A DNA stretch of 44,366 bases. It comes from Actinomycetes bacterium. GTDB taxonomy: Bacteria; Actinomycetota; Acidimicrobiia; Acidimicrobiales; RAAP-2. The position numbers and the translations under genes are program-made. How positions within the stretch are numbered: position 1 is the stretch's first letter; every line of letters starts with the position of its first letter. Below, one piece after another: positions 6,820 to 16,793 of this stretch. The notes under the pieces are model-generated. The model did not search any database and was not told the origin of the DNA. It saw only the letters and a program-made list of their open reading frames with translations. Where the stretch lies: positions 1 to 44,366 of the forward strand of contig JAKAFH010000005.1 of the NCBI GenBank assembly GCA_021818025.1, in the 5' to 3' direction.

Positions 6820-9021
6820 ATGACTGCCACCATTTCCACCACTGAGACCCGGGCCGAGCGCCACGTCACGGTCCTCGTCGACCGCTGCGCGGGCTGCCAG
6901 GAGTGCGTCATCCGCTGCCCGGCCGGCGCGCTCTCGATGGAGCCCGTCACTTGGACCGCGATCGCGAATGACGCGCTGTGCGTCGGCTGTCGCCAGTGCG
7001 AGCGCACGTGCCCGTTCTCGGCGATCACCGTCGACGGCCCGCTCGCGGTCACCGAGCGCTACGACCCGCCGATCCACCAGCCCGTCGAGCTGCGCAACAA
7101 CGTCGAGGAGACCCGGCGGGGCTACGACACCTGGGAGGAGGCGATCGCCGAGGCGAACCGCTGCCTCTCGTGCCCCGACCCCACCTGCATGCGGGGCTGC
7201 CCGGCGCACAACGACATCCCCCAGTTCGTGGCCGCGGTGCGCGACCGCGACCTCGAGCGCGCCCACACGATCCTGCGGCGCACGACGGTGATCCCCGACA
7301 TCTGCTCGCGGGTCTGCAACCAGGCCGCCCAGTGCGAGGGCGCCTGCACGTGGTCCCTCGCCGGCGGGGTGCCCGTCGCGATCGGTCGCCTCGAGCGCTT
7401 CATCGCCGACCACGCCTTGGTGCCCGCGCCGGCCGTCACGGCCAACGAGGACCCGCTGTCGGTTGGGATCATCGGCTCGGGCCCGGCGGGCATCGGAGCC
7501 GCCTGGGACCTGATCGAGGCCGGCGCGTCGGTGACCGTGTACGAGAAGGACGACACCGCCGGCGGGCTCCCGATCTGGGGCATGCCCGACTTCACGCTGC
7601 CCGACGACGTCGCGACGCGCCCCTGGCGCCAGCTCGTCGACGCGGGCGTGGACCTGCGGCTCAGCACCCCGATCCCGGCCGAGTCGATCGACCAGTTGCT
7701 GACGGTCCATGACGCGGTCGTCGTCGCCCACGGCGCGGGCGTGCCGATCCGGCTCCCGGTGCCCGGCGCGGACCTCGAGGGCGTCGTGGACGCCACGTCG
7801 TTCCTCAAGGGAGCCAAGGCCGCGATGATGCCGGGCGGCGACCCCGCGGGCCTGCGCGCCGAGCTCGGCGTCGGTGAGCAGCGCGGGGCGCGGGTGCTCG
7901 TGCTCGGCGCGGGCAACACCGCGATGGACGTGGCGCGCATGGCGCGGCGCCTCGGCCTCGAGGCGACCTGCGTGGACTGGCTCGACGAGCGCTTCGCGCT
8001 CGCGCGGCCCGACGAGCTCGCCGAGGCGCGTCACGAGGGCGTCGACGTGCGCTTCCTGCGCACGCTCACCGCGCTCGAGGGCGACGGTCGCGTGGCGCGG
8101 GCCCAGCTCGCCCACACGGTCCAGCCCGAGCGCGCCAAGCAGCCCACCGTGCTCAAGACCGTGCCCGACGTGCTCGACGTGGACCTCGTGGTGATGGCGA
8201 TGGGCTACCGGCTCGACGCGACCTTCCACGAGGCCCTGCCGAGCCTGCCGATCAAGAAGCGCCACGTGGGCATGCCCCACGGCCGCTGGAGCGCCTCGGG
8301 GATCCTGAAGAACCCCGCGTCGGCCTACAACCACCACAACCCCGTGGGCTCGCTCGCCCTGGACCGCGAGGTCGGGCTCTGGGCAGCGACCCTGCCCCAG
8401 CGCGAGCGCGTGTGGGTGGCCGGTGACGCGCTGACGGGCCCGGCGACCGTGGTCGAGGCGATGGCCCAGGGCCGTCGCGCGGCGCGATCGATCCTCGACG
8501 CGCACCCCGCGCGCCCGGACCGCTCCTCGGCGTTCCGCACCGACCACGAGCCGCGCATCCTCGTCGCCTACGCGTCCGCCGGGGGCACCACCGCGGCGCT
8601 CAGCCAGGTGATCGCCGACAACCTCGGTGTCGCGGGGGCGCGCGTCAGCGTGCTGCCCGTGGGCCAGGTCGGCGCGAAGGAGATCGCCGCCGCCGACGCG
8701 CTCGTACTCGGGACCTGGGTCGAGGGACTCGTCGTCGCCAAGGTCCGCCCGGCCAAGGCCATGCGCGACTGGCTGGCGTCGGCGCCCAACCTCGGCGCCA
8801 AGCCCGTCGCGACGTTCTGCACCTTCGGGGTCAACCCGCGCGGGGCGAGCGACGAGCTGGCCGAGCTGGTGCGCGCCGCGGGCGCCACGGTGGTGACCTC
8901 GGAGGTCTTCGGGCCGCGCGACCGGGGCGAGGGGGCCCGGCTGCACCCGACCAAGCCCGAGGCCTTCGCCAACCGCATCGCGGCGCGGGTGATCGCGCGG
9001 GTCGCCGCGGTCGTCGCCTGA
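6820..9021 (+). CDS. Ferredoxin / GltD-like flavoprotein / flavodoxin-like fusion oxidoreductase
   Basis: A 733-residue soluble redox protein with three modules. Residues 15-75 are a two-cluster ferredoxin: C23-x2-C26-x2-C29-x3-C33P and C54-x2-C57-x2-C60-x3-C64P. Residues 95-560 are a GltD/NfnB-like NAD(P)H flavoprotein. This part has its own cysteine groups (Cys115, 118, 123, 127 and Cys162, 166, 172, 176), an FAD-binding GSGPAG at 219-224, a second dinucleotide fold at VLGAGNTAMDVAR (361-373) and a final WVAGDALTGPATVVEAM FAD motif (532-548). Residues 578-733 resemble a flavodoxin (ILVAYASAGGTTAAL at its start), probably binding FMN. It follows the membrane Fe-S protein by nine bases. A likely job is electron transfer between NAD(P)H, ferredoxin-type carriers and the membrane partner. 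Direction, physiological role and any flavin-based bifurcation are inference. Confidence 0.85.
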   Translation: MTATISTTETRAERHVTVLVDRCAGCQECVIRCPAGALSMEPVTWTAIANDALCVGCRQCERTCPFSAITVDGPLAVTERYDPPIHQPVELRNNVEETRRGYDTWEEAIAEANRCLSCPDPTCMRGCPAHNDIPQFVAAVRDRDLERAHTILRRTTVIPDICSRVCNQAAQCEGACTWSLAGGVPVAIGRLERFIADHALVPAPAVTANEDPLSVGIIGSGPAGIGAAWDLIEAGASVTVYEKDDTAGGLPIWGMPDFTLPDDVATRPWRQLVDAGVDLRLSTPIPAESIDQLLTVHDAVVVAHGAGVPIRLPVPGADLEGVVDATSFLKGAKAAMMPGGDPAGLRAELGVGEQRGARVLVLGAGNTAMDVARMARRLGLEATCVDWLDERFALARPDELAEARHEGVDVRFLRTLTALEGDGRVARAQLAHTVQPERAKQPTVLKTVPDVLDVDLVVMAMGYRLDATFHEALPSLPIKKRHVGMPHGRWSASGILKNPASAYNHHNPVGSLALDREVGLWAATLPQRERVWVAGDALTGPATVVEAMAQGRRAARSILDAHPARPDRSSAFRTDHEPRILVAYASAGGTTAALSQVIADNLGVAGARVSVLPVGQVGAKEIAAADALVLGTWVEGLVVAKVRPAKAMRDWLASAPNLGAKPVATFCTFGVNPRGASDELAELVRAAGATVVTSEVFGPRDRGEGARLHPTKPEAFANRIAARVIARVAAVVA

Positions 9022-9028
9022 TCGAATC

Positions 9029-9053
9029 GGGGCCCGTCAACCGGACGGGCCCC
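9029..9053. terminator. Hairpin between convergent redox operon and Rrf2 gene
   Basis: GGGGCCCGTC (9029-9038) and GACGGGCCCC (9044-9053) form a perfect 10-base stem with a five-base loop in the 48 bases between the two stop codons. No T-run follows on either side, so it may be a bidirectional terminator of the GC-rich, U-poor kind. Confidence 0.65.
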
Positions 9054-9069
9054 GCGACGACCGTCTCGG

Positions 9070-9990
9070 TCAGTCGCTCTCGAGGGCGCGCGCGAGTCGG
9101 CGCAGGAACGAACGCACCGTCGATCGCGCGAGGCGCACCATCACCGCGTCGTCCAGGGCGTGCCCGGCCCGCCCGAGCGGCGGCCGGTAGCGCCCCACGA
9201 TCGTGAGCTCGCTGCGTTCGGGATCGAGCTCGGCGACCTGCAGGGTGCCCACGAGTCGCGGAAAGAGCCCCGAGGGTCCGGTCGCCTCCCAGCGCAGGGC
9301 GATAGCCACGCCCTCGGCGGTCTCGACGGGTTCACCGAGTCGCACGGCGACGGTCTTGGCGAGCCAGCCCGACGAGCCGGGGCCGACGCGCACGAGGATC
9401 GCCTCGGCGTCGTCGCGCGCGGCGTCGAGGTGGGGGATGAGCCAGGCGCCACCGCCGGTCATGCGCTCAGTGATGCGCGCGACCGGTCGCTCGACGTGCA
9501 CGGTGTCGCTCACCTCGACGGTGTCGACGGCGCTGTGGCGGTGCCCGACCACGTGGTACTCGCCAGCCGTGATCGCGCGATCGCGCTCGAGCAGGGTCGC
9601 CAGGGTCGTCGAGGCCAGCTCGGCTCGCATGGCCGCCGTGGCGGCGCTCCAGGTCTCGTGCACCGGGCAGACCGAGTCCCACTGGCAGGGGTCGTCGCCG
9701 AGCACGCAGCTGTCGGACTCGAGGGGCCCCTCGCCAGCCTCGACGATCTCGAGCAGGGTGATCTCCGAGGGCGGCCGGGTCAGCCGGTAGCCGCCGTTGG
9801 CCCCGAAGAAGGACGTGGCGATCCCGGCCTGGACCAGGTCACCGAGGATCTGGGAGACGAACGTGCGCGGCACGCCCATCTCGACCGAGACCTGGCGCAG
9901 CTTGGTCGGCGCGGGCGCGTTGAAACCGCTGGCCAGGCACAGCGCCGAGCGCACGACGTAGTCGCCTCGCTTAGAGAGTTTCAACTTCAT
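9070..9990 (-). CDS. Rrf2-family Fe-S transcription regulator fused to an SRPBCC-like domain
   Basis: A 306-residue protein, about twice the usual Rrf2 length. Residues 1-145 are a typical Rrf2 winged-helix regulator: MKLKLSKRGDYVVRSALCLA start, the wing near GANGGYRL (64-70), then a cluster-ligand loop with Cys95, Cys102 and Cys108 (C-x6-C-x5-C) and His111, as in IscR/NsrR-type proteins. Residues 155-306 look like an SRPBCC/START-type ligand-binding domain. Seen features are alternating strands, the AILVRVGPGSSGWLAKTVAVRLG stretch in the middle and a long C-terminal amphipathic helix; this assignment is by pattern only. The protein could combine Fe-S, NO or redox sensing with binding of a hydrophobic small molecule. 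It converges on the redox operon and may control the palindromes at 5107-5192. No ribosome site precedes the ATG. Confidence 0.82.
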   Translation of the reverse strand: MKLKLSKRGDYVVRSALCLASGFNAPAPTKLRQVSVEMGVPRTFVSQILGDLVQAGIATSFFGANGGYRLTRPPSEITLLEIVEAGEGPLESDSCVLGDDPCQWDSVCPVHETWSAATAAMRAELASTTLATLLERDRAITAGEYHVVGHRHSAVDTVEVSDTVHVERPVARITERMTGGGAWLIPHLDAARDDAEAILVRVGPGSSGWLAKTVAVRLGEPVETAEGVAIALRWEATGPSGLFPRLVGTLQVAELDPERSELTIVGRYRPPLGRAGHALDDAVMVRLARSTVRSFLRRLARALESD

Positions 9991-10053
9991 TGGGCAAGGT
10001 TACCGGCGCACCTGACGTAGGGCGCGGGACCACACGACTGACTGAGAAGGGGT

Positions 10054-10263
10054 TCAGCGAGGCGCGATCGGGCCATCGGCGGGCTCGCGCGGGCCGAGCA
10101 CCTCGGCGAGCACCCGGTCGAGGTCGGCGCGCAGCGCGAGGTCGGCCCGGTTGGCCAGGACCGTCTTTCGCACCGCGACCGCGAACGCCACGGCCGTGGC
10201 GCCAATGGCGAGCAGCGATGCCACGATCGCCACCGCCGCCACCACTCCCATCACTTCACCCAT
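10054..10263 (-). CDS. Possible small single-pass membrane protein
   Basis: A 69-residue ORF with one clear hydrophobic segment at about residues 6-30 (VVAAVAIVASLLAIGATAV). A basic patch (RKTVLANR) and an amphipathic helix follow, so an N-out/C-in single-pass protein is plausible. There is no good ribosome site at the first ATG; a second Met is at residue 5. High GC produces many spurious ORFs, but the ordered membrane-helix-plus-tail layout is in favour of a real gene. No function can be given. Confidence 0.4.
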   Translation of the reverse strand: MGEVMGVVAAVAIVASLLAIGATAVAFAVAVRKTVLANRADLALRADLDRVLAEVLGPREPADGPIAPR

Positions 10264-10389
10264 GCATCAATCGTCGGCGACGCGCGACGGCCAGTGAAAC
10301 CCGGATTCCACGCCCGGGGTTCGCCAATTCCACGCGCGCGTACGTGGATCTACGGTGCTCGATGATGGCGCGTCCGCGTTACGCCCAAG

Positions 10390-10395
10390 TAATGT
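10390..10395 (+). promoter_or_regulatory. Putative -10 (TAATGT) for leaderless ccr
   Basis: TAATGT ends six bases before the ccr ATG at 10402 and no Shine-Dalgarno sequence is present. The geometry predicts a transcript starting at the start codon. The -35 region is not recognisable. Confidence 0.55.
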
Positions 10396-10401
10396 TCGTC
10401 A

Positions 10402-11745
10402 ATGAGCGAGATTCTTGACGCAGTTCGCGCGGGAGCCGACGCGGCGGCCCTCGCCGCGACGCCGCTGCCCACCATGACCCGGGCGGTCTTCGTGCGCCGC
10501 GACGAACAAGAGATGTTCGACGGCATGGCCTCGCGCGACAAGGACCCGCGGGCGAGCCTGCACGTCGACGAGGTCCCCCTGCCCGAGTACGCGCCCGACG
10601 AGGTGGTCATCGTGGTCATGGCCTCGTCGATCAACTTCAACACGGTCTGGACGAGCATCTTCGAGCCGCTGTCGACCTTCGGCTTCCTCGACCGGCTCGG
10701 CAAGACGTCCTACTGGGGCGCGCGTCACGCCCTCGACTACCACGTCATCGGCTCGGACGCCTCGGGCGTGATCGTGCGCGTGGGCTCGGCGGTGCGCAAC
10801 TGGAAGGTCGGCGACGAGGTGACGGTGCACTGCAACTACGTCGACGACCAGGACCCCACGAGCCACGACGACTCGATGCTCGGTGCCAACCAGCGCATCT
10901 GGGGCTTCGAGACGAACTTCGGCGGCCTCGCCGACCTCTCGATCGTCAAGGCCAACCAGCTCATGCCCAAGCCGACCCACCTCACGTGGGAAGAGGCCGC
11001 GGTCAACGCGCTCACCAACTCGACCGCCTATCGCATGCTGGTGTCGCGCAACGGCGCGCCGGTGACCCAGGGCGACCGGGTGCTGATCTGGGGTGCCTCG
11101 GGCGGCATCGGCTCCTTCGCGGTCCAGCACGTGCTCAACTCCGGCGGCACCCCCATCGGGGTCGTCTCGAGCGCGGCCAAGGCCGCGACCTTGCGCGAGC
11201 TCGGCTGTGAGTACGTGATCAACCGCGCCGAGAAGGACTACCGGTTCTGGAAGGACGAGCACACCCAGGACGAGTCCGAGTGGCGGCGCCTGGGCAAGGA
11301 CATCCGCGCGCTGGTGGGCGAGGACCCCGACATCGTCTTCGAGCACCCCGGTCGGTCCACCATGGGCGCGAGCGTCTTTGTCGCCAAGCGCGGCGGGACC
11401 ATCGTGACCTGCGCGGCGACGACGGGCTACATGGTCGAGTACGACAACCGCCACCTGTGGATGCGCCTCAAGACGATCAAGGGCTCGCACTTCGCCAACT
11501 ACCGCGAGGCCTGGGACGCGAACCAGACGATCGTCGACGGCAAGGTCGTGCCGCCGCTCTCGGCGGTCTTTCCCCTCGAGCGCGCGGGCGAGGCGACCTT
11601 CGAGATGCACCACAACCGCCACGAGGGCAAGGTGGGGATCCTGTGCGCGGCCACCCGCGAGGGCCTCGGGGTGAGCAACCCCGAGCTGCGCGCCGCGGTG
11701 GGCGAGAAGCGGCTCTCGATCTTCCGACGACACGACCAGGAGTAG
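10402..11745 (+). CDS. ccr: Crotonyl-CoA carboxylase/reductase
   Basis: Key enzyme of the ethylmalonyl-CoA pathway: it reductively carboxylates crotonyl-CoA with CO2 and NADPH to ethylmalonyl-CoA. The 447-residue product matches the family length and is of the medium-chain dehydrogenase/reductase type. Residues equivalent to the known CO2-binding set are present: Asn80 (SSINFNTVW), Phe169-Glu170 (IWGFETNFGG) and His363 (KGSHFANYRE). The nucleotide-binding motif WGASGGIGSFA is at 230-240. The epimerase gene follows after two bases. Alternative roles are provision of ethylmalonyl-CoA for secondary metabolism, but the adjacent pathway genes favour acetyl-CoA assimilation. Confidence 0.97.
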   Translation: MSEILDAVRAGADAAALAATPLPTMTRAVFVRRDEQEMFDGMASRDKDPRASLHVDEVPLPEYAPDEVVIVVMASSINFNTVWTSIFEPLSTFGFLDRLGKTSYWGARHALDYHVIGSDASGVIVRVGSAVRNWKVGDEVTVHCNYVDDQDPTSHDDSMLGANQRIWGFETNFGGLADLSIVKANQLMPKPTHLTWEEAAVNALTNSTAYRMLVSRNGAPVTQGDRVLIWGASGGIGSFAVQHVLNSGGTPIGVVSSAAKAATLRELGCEYVINRAEKDYRFWKDEHTQDESEWRRLGKDIRALVGEDPDIVFEHPGRSTMGASVFVAKRGGTIVTCAATTGYMVEYDNRHLWMRLKTIKGSHFANYREAWDANQTIVDGKVVPPLSAVFPLERAGEATFEMHHNRHEGKVGILCAATREGLGVSNPELRAAVGEKRLSIFRRHDQE

Positions 11746-11747
11746 CC

Positions 11748-12167
11748 ATGGCATCGATGCTGACCGAGATAGACCACGTCGCGATCGCCGTCACCGACCT
11801 CGATGCGGCGATCGCCTGGTACGAGTCGACCTTCGGTGCGACCGTGGTGCACCGCGAGGTCGTCGAGTCTGACGGCGTCGCCGAGGCGCTGATCCAGGTC
11901 GCCGACAGCTACGTCCAGCTCCTCACCCCCACGCGCGAGGACTCGCCGGTGGCCAAGTTCCTCGCCAAGCGCGGCGAGGGCCTGCACCACGTGGGTTATC
12001 GCGTGCGCGACTGCGCGGCGGCCCTGGAGGCCGTACGCGCGGCCGGCGGACGCGTGATCGACGCCGCGCCGCGTCCCGGCTCGCGCGGCACCACGGTCGC
12101 CTTCGTGCACCCGAGCGCCGCCTTCGGGACCCTCGTCGAGCTGGTCGAGGACGGCGACGGCCACTGA
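11748..12167 (+). CDS. epi: Ethylmalonyl-CoA/methylmalonyl-CoA epimerase
   Basis: A 139-residue glyoxalase/VOC-fold metalloenzyme that interconverts the epimers of ethylmalonyl- and methylmalonyl-CoA so that the mutases can use them. Expected metal ligands are visible: His10 (IDHVAIAV), a His in GLHHVGYRV (about residue 79) and Glu near the C-terminus in TLVELVE. The ATG at 11748 follows an AGGAG site inside the end of ccr, with two bases between the ccr stop and this start, so the pair is an operon. A hairpin at 12183-12215 lies downstream. The length and motifs fit the family closely. Confidence 0.94.
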   Translation: MASMLTEIDHVAIAVTDLDAAIAWYESTFGATVVHREVVESDGVAEALIQVADSYVQLLTPTREDSPVAKFLAKRGEGLHHVGYRVRDCAAALEAVRAAGGRVIDAAPRPGSRGTTVAFVHPSAAFGTLVELVEDGDGH

Positions 12168-12182
12168 AAACGCGTCTCGCCG

Positions 12183-12215
12183 ACCCACCCCCGCGCCGAC
12201 CCGCGCGGGGTGGGT
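12183..12215. terminator. Hairpin ending the ccr-epi transcript
   Basis: ACCCACCCC (12183-12191) pairs with GGGGTGGGT (12207-12215), and three more G-C pairs form after a one-base bulge (12193-12195 with 12204-12206). No T-run follows. The last T is also the first base of the TAGCCT hexamer before pccB, so terminator and promoter abut. Confidence 0.55.
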
Positions 12216-12220
12216 AGCCT
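12215..12220 (+). promoter_or_regulatory. Putative -10 (TAGCCT) of the carboxylase operon
   Basis: TAGCCT ends eight bases before the ATG at 12229 and there is no ribosome binding site, so the mRNA would have almost no leader. The ATG at 12241 would leave a 20-base leader and is the alternative start. Confidence 0.5.
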
Positions 12221-12228
12221 TGCCAGCT

Positions 12229-13781
<1,553 letters not shown>

Positions 13782-13785
<4 letters not shown>

Positions 13786-13970
13786 GCCACGGCCTCGCCC
13801 CGCGACCGGGTCCGACTCCGGCCGAGCTCGCCGCGGTCAGCGCCGCGGTCGCGCTGCTGTCGGGCTCCGCGGTCGCCGCTGCGCCCGAGCGGGCGCCGGC
13901 CTGGCGCTTCTCGGGTCGGTGGTTCAACGCGGGCCGCTACGCCAACCGGCGCCCGATCGTTAACCACTGA
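13782..13970 (+). CDS. Acyl-CoA carboxylase epsilon subunit
   Basis: A 62-residue protein recognisable as the small epsilon subunit that stabilises actinobacterial acyl-CoA carboxylases. It carries the family-like [16 protein letters not shown] helix near the N-terminus, an Ala/Pro linker and a tryptophan near the middle, followed by SGRW. The GTG start at 13782 overlaps the pccB TGA, so translation is coupled. The 3' end overlaps the convergent ecm gene by 11 bases. The short length makes detection by similarity weak; the position directly after the beta subunit is strong support. Confidence 0.83.
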
Positions 13971-15933
13971 CCGACGTCGCCTCCACCATGGCGAGCAGGT
14001 CGCTCATGATCGCCTCGAGCGAGAAGTCCTTGGGCGTGTAGACGGCGGCCACGCCCGCCTCGCGCAGGCGCTGGGCGTCGGCCTCGGGCACGATACCCCC
14101 GACGACGACCGGCACCGAGACCCCGGCCGCCGCGAGCCCGTCGAGGATCCGCGGCACGAGCGCGAGGTGCGAGCCCGAGAGCAGTGAGACGCCCACGAGG
14201 TCGACGTCCTCGTCGCGCGCCACGGCGACGATCTCCTCGGGGCTGAGCCGAATGCCTTGGTAGACGACCTCGAAGCCGGCGTCGCGCGCGGCGACCGCGA
14301 TCTGCTCGGCCCCGTTGGAGTGGCCGTCGAGGCCGGGCTTGGCGACGAGCAGCTTGGGCGGCGCGCCGCGGCGCTCGGCGAGGGCCTTGGAGCGCGTTAC
14401 CAGTGCGGCGAAGCTGGTGGCGCGCCGGCCGACGCCCGCGCGCACGCCCGTGGGGGCGCGGTACTCGCCGAAGACCCCGCGCAGGCAGCCGGCCCATTCG
14501 CCGGTCGTGCCGCCGGCGCGCGCGAGGGCCATCGAGGGCGCCATCACGTTGTCGGCGGGGTCGGCACTGGTGACCACCCGTGCCAGCTCGGCGAGCGCCG
14601 CGGCGACCGCGGCCTCGTCGCGGTTCGCGCGCCAGGCCGCGAGGTCCTCGACGAGTTGGCGCTCGACGTCGGGGTCCACGGTGAGGATCGCCGCGTCCAG
14701 GTCGGCGGTGAGCGGCGAGGGGGCGGTCTCGGTGAACCGGTTGACCCCGACGACGACCTGCTCGCCGGACTCGATGCGCGCGACTCGTTCGGCCTGGCTC
14801 GCCACGAGGCGCGCCTTCAGCTCGTCGACGGCGGCGAAGGCGCCGCCGAGGGCGAGCACGTCGTCGAGCTCGGCGCGCGCGGCGAGGGTGAGCTCGCGGA
14901 CCTTCGCGTCCATGACGATCGAGCCCGCGAAGAGGTCGGGGTACTCGAGCAGGTCGCTCTCGAAGGCGAGGACCTGTTGGAGGCGCAGGCTCCACTGCTG
15001 GTCCCACGGTCGGGGCAGCCCGAGCGCCTCGTTCCAGGCGGGCAGCTGCACCGCGCGAGCGCGCGCGTCGCCCGAGAGGGTGACCCCGAGCATCTCGAGC
15101 ACGATGCGCGCGACGTTGTTCTCCGGCTGCTGCTCGGTGAGCCCGAGTGAGTTCACCTGCACGCCGTAGCGGAAGCGCCGCTTGGCGGGGTCCTGCACGC
15201 CGTAGCGGGTGCGGCAGATCTCATCCCACATCGCGGTGAAAGTTCGCAGCTTGGCGATCTCCTCGACGAAGCGCACGCCGGCGTTCACGAAGAACGAGAT
15301 GCGCCCGACGACGCTCGCCATCGCCGACGGGTCGACCTTGCCCGACTCGGCGACCGCGTCGAGCACGTCGATCGCGGTCGCGAGCGCGTAGGCGATCTCC
15401 TGGACCGGGGTCGCCCCGGCCTCTTGGAGGTGGTAGCTGCACACGTTGATCGGGTTCCACTTGGGCACGTGGGTCTCGGCGAAGGCGATCATGTCGACGA
15501 TGAGCCGTCGCGACGGTTCGGGGGCGAAGATGTAGGTGCCCCGGCTCAGGTACTCCTTGACGATGTCGTTCTGGGTCGTGCCCGCGAGGCGCGCGAGGTC
15601 GGCGCCCTGCTCCTCGGCGAGCACGAGGTAGAGCGACCAGAGCCACGCGGCGGTGGCGTTGATCGTCATCGAGGTGTTCATCTCGTCTAGCGACAGCCCG
15701 TCGAAGAGCTGGCGGACGTGCCCGAGGTGCGCGACCGGCACGCCGACCTTGCCGACCTCGCCCGCGGCGTTCGGGTCGTCGGGGTCATAGCCCGTCTGGG
15801 TCGGCAGGTCGAAGGCGATCGAGAGGCCGGTCTGGCCCTTGGCGAGGTTGGCGCGGAAGAGCTCGTTCGAGGCCCGGGCCGTCGAGTGGCCCGAGTACGT
15901 GCGCATCACCCAGGGCTTGGCTCGCTCGGTCAT
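13960..15933 (-). CDS. ecm: Ethylmalonyl-CoA mutase (coenzyme B12-dependent)
   Basis: A 657-residue mutase that rearranges (2R)-ethylmalonyl-CoA to methylsuccinyl-CoA using adenosylcobalamin. The N-terminal TIM-barrel begins [18 protein letters not shown] and continues [12 protein letters not shown]. These Ecm/MeaA-type signatures differ from the GFST and RGYDSD forms of methylmalonyl-CoA mutase. Further hallmarks are [16 protein letters not shown] and [18 protein letters not shown]. The C-terminal B12 domain has Asp536-x-His538-x-x-Gly ([10 protein letters not shown]), then LSGSH and the VVVGGI strand. The ATG at 15933 overlaps the TGA of the upstream dehydrogenase in an ATGA, so the two are translationally coupled. 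Substrate assignment is strong because ccr is close by. Confidence 0.93.
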   Translation of the reverse strand: MTERAKPWVMRTYSGHSTARASNELFRANLAKGQTGLSIAFDLPTQTGYDPDDPNAAGEVGKVGVPVAHLGHVRQLFDGLSLDEMNTSMTINATAAWLWSLYLVLAEEQGADLARLAGTTQNDIVKEYLSRGTYIFAPEPSRRLIVDMIAFAETHVPKWNPINVCSYHLQEAGATPVQEIAYALATAIDVLDAVAESGKVDPSAMASVVGRISFFVNAGVRFVEEIAKLRTFTAMWDEICRTRYGVQDPAKRRFRYGVQVNSLGLTEQQPENNVARIVLEMLGVTLSGDARARAVQLPAWNEALGLPRPWDQQWSLRLQQVLAFESDLLEYPDLFAGSIVMDAKVRELTLAARAELDDVLALGGAFAAVDELKARLVASQAERVARIESGEQVVVGVNRFTETAPSPLTADLDAAILTVDPDVERQLVEDLAAWRANRDEAAVAAALAELARVVTSADPADNVMAPSMALARAGGTTGEWAGCLRGVFGEYRAPTGVRAGVGRRATSFAALVTRSKALAERRGAPPKLLVAKPGLDGHSNGAEQIAVAARDAGFEVVYQGIRLSPEEIVAVARDEDVDLVGVSLLSGSHLALVPRILDGLAAAGVSVPVVVGGIVPEADAQRLREAGVAAVYTPKDFSLEAIMSDLLAMVEATSVSG

Positions 15934-16787
15934 CGGCGCGGGTAGTCGTAGAAGCCGCGGCCGGTCTTGCGGCCGAGCCGGCCCGCGGTGACCATGCGGC
16001 GCAGCGTCGGCACGGGGGCGAAGTTCGGATCGGCGAACTCGGTGTACAGCGCCTCGAGGATCGCGAGTGAGGTGTCCAGGCCCACGAGGTCGAGCAGCGC
16101 GAAGGGTCCCATCGGGAAGCCGCAGCCGCCCTTCATCGCCACGTCGATCCCCTCCATGCTCGCCACGCCCTGCTCGAGGAGCCGCACGGCGTTGTTGAGG
16201 TAGGGGAAGAGCAGCGCGTTGACGACGAAGCCGGCCTGGTCCTTCACGATCACGGCGTCCTTGCCGCATCGGGTGACGAAGTCGACGACGTAGTCGATGG
16301 TCTCGTCGCTCGCCGAGAGCGGGCGCACGATCTCCACGAGCGACATGAGCGGCGCGGGGTTGAAGAAGTGCACGCCGCAGACGCGCTCGGGCCGCGAGGT
16401 CTCCATCGCGAGGTCGATGACTGACAGGGTCGAGGTGTTGGTCGCGAGGATCGCGTCGGGTCGCACCACGTGGTCGAGCTCGTTGAACAGGACGCGCTTG
16501 ACGTCCATGTCCTCGACGACCGACTCGATCACCAGCTCGCAGTCGGCGAGCTCGGCGAGGTCGGTCGTGACCGAGACCCGCGCGTGCAGGGCGGCCGCGT
16601 CGGTGGCGTCGCGCGTGCCGCGCTCGACCTGGCGGGCCAGTGAGCGGTCCAGTCCCACGAGCAGCGCGTCGGCGCTGGCCTGGTTCCGACTCCGTACGAT
16701 GACCCGCGCGCCCGTCGCGGCGACCACCTCGGCGATGCCGCTGCCCATGATGCCTGACCCCAAGACGCCAATGGTTCGCAAGTTCAT
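15930..16787 (-). CDS. 3-hydroxyacyl-CoA (3-hydroxybutyryl-CoA) dehydrogenase
   Basis: A 285-residue member of the 3-hydroxyacyl-CoA dehydrogenase family interconverting acetoacetyl-CoA and (S)-3-hydroxybutyryl-CoA. The Rossmann motif GSGIMGSG is at 10-17. Catalytic residues are Ser119 (NTSTLS), His140 (GVHFFNPAP) and the later [12 protein letters not shown] segment. The C-terminal dimer domain ends [14 protein letters not shown]. At the end of the second strand the sequence is VIVRSRN rather than an acidic residue, which suggests NADP(H) preference. It is the first gene of an operon with ecm. The ATG at 16787 is six bases after TACGAT on the minus strand. Confidence 0.92.
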   Translation of the reverse strand: MNLRTIGVLGSGIMGSGIAEVVAATGARVIVRSRNQASADALLVGLDRSLARQVERGTRDATDAAALHARVSVTTDLAELADCELVIESVVEDMDVKRVLFNELDHVVRPDAILATNTSTLSVIDLAMETSRPERVCGVHFFNPAPLMSLVEIVRPLSASDETIDYVVDFVTRCGKDAVIVKDQAGFVVNALLFPYLNNAVRLLEQGVASMEGIDVAMKGGCGFPMGPFALLDLVGLDTSLAILEALYTEFADPNFAPVPTLRRMVTAGRLGRKTGRGFYDYPRR

Positions 16788-16793
16788 TACTGG

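Larger units (their letters stand above)
9991..10401. other. Intergenic region between the Rrf2 gene and ccr
   Basis: These 411 bases separate divergent genes. The only plausible coding content is the small minus-strand ORF at 10054-10263. A TAACCT hexamer on the minus strand lies six bases before the Rrf2 ATG, and TAATGT lies six bases before the ccr ATG, so both genes could be leaderless. No other repeat, RNA or terminator was recognised. Confidence 0.5.

Noticed and set aside
5104-8946. 1280-residue open frame on the minus strand across the redox operon
   Set aside because: It is antisense to two genes with clear Fe-S and FAD motifs, is made of low-complexity Arg/Ala/Gly/Asp/Glu/His sequence, and arises from the high third-position GC.
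11280-11747. Upstream extension of the epimerase frame inside ccr
   Set aside because: The ATG at 11748 has a ribosome site and gives the normal epimerase length; the extension is a ccr shadow.
13960-15933. Assignment as methylmalonyl-CoA mutase
   Set aside because: The GHST and PTQTGYDPD signatures and the proximity of ccr fit ethylmalonyl-CoA mutase better; methylmalonyl-CoA mutase shows GFST and RGYDSD at these places.
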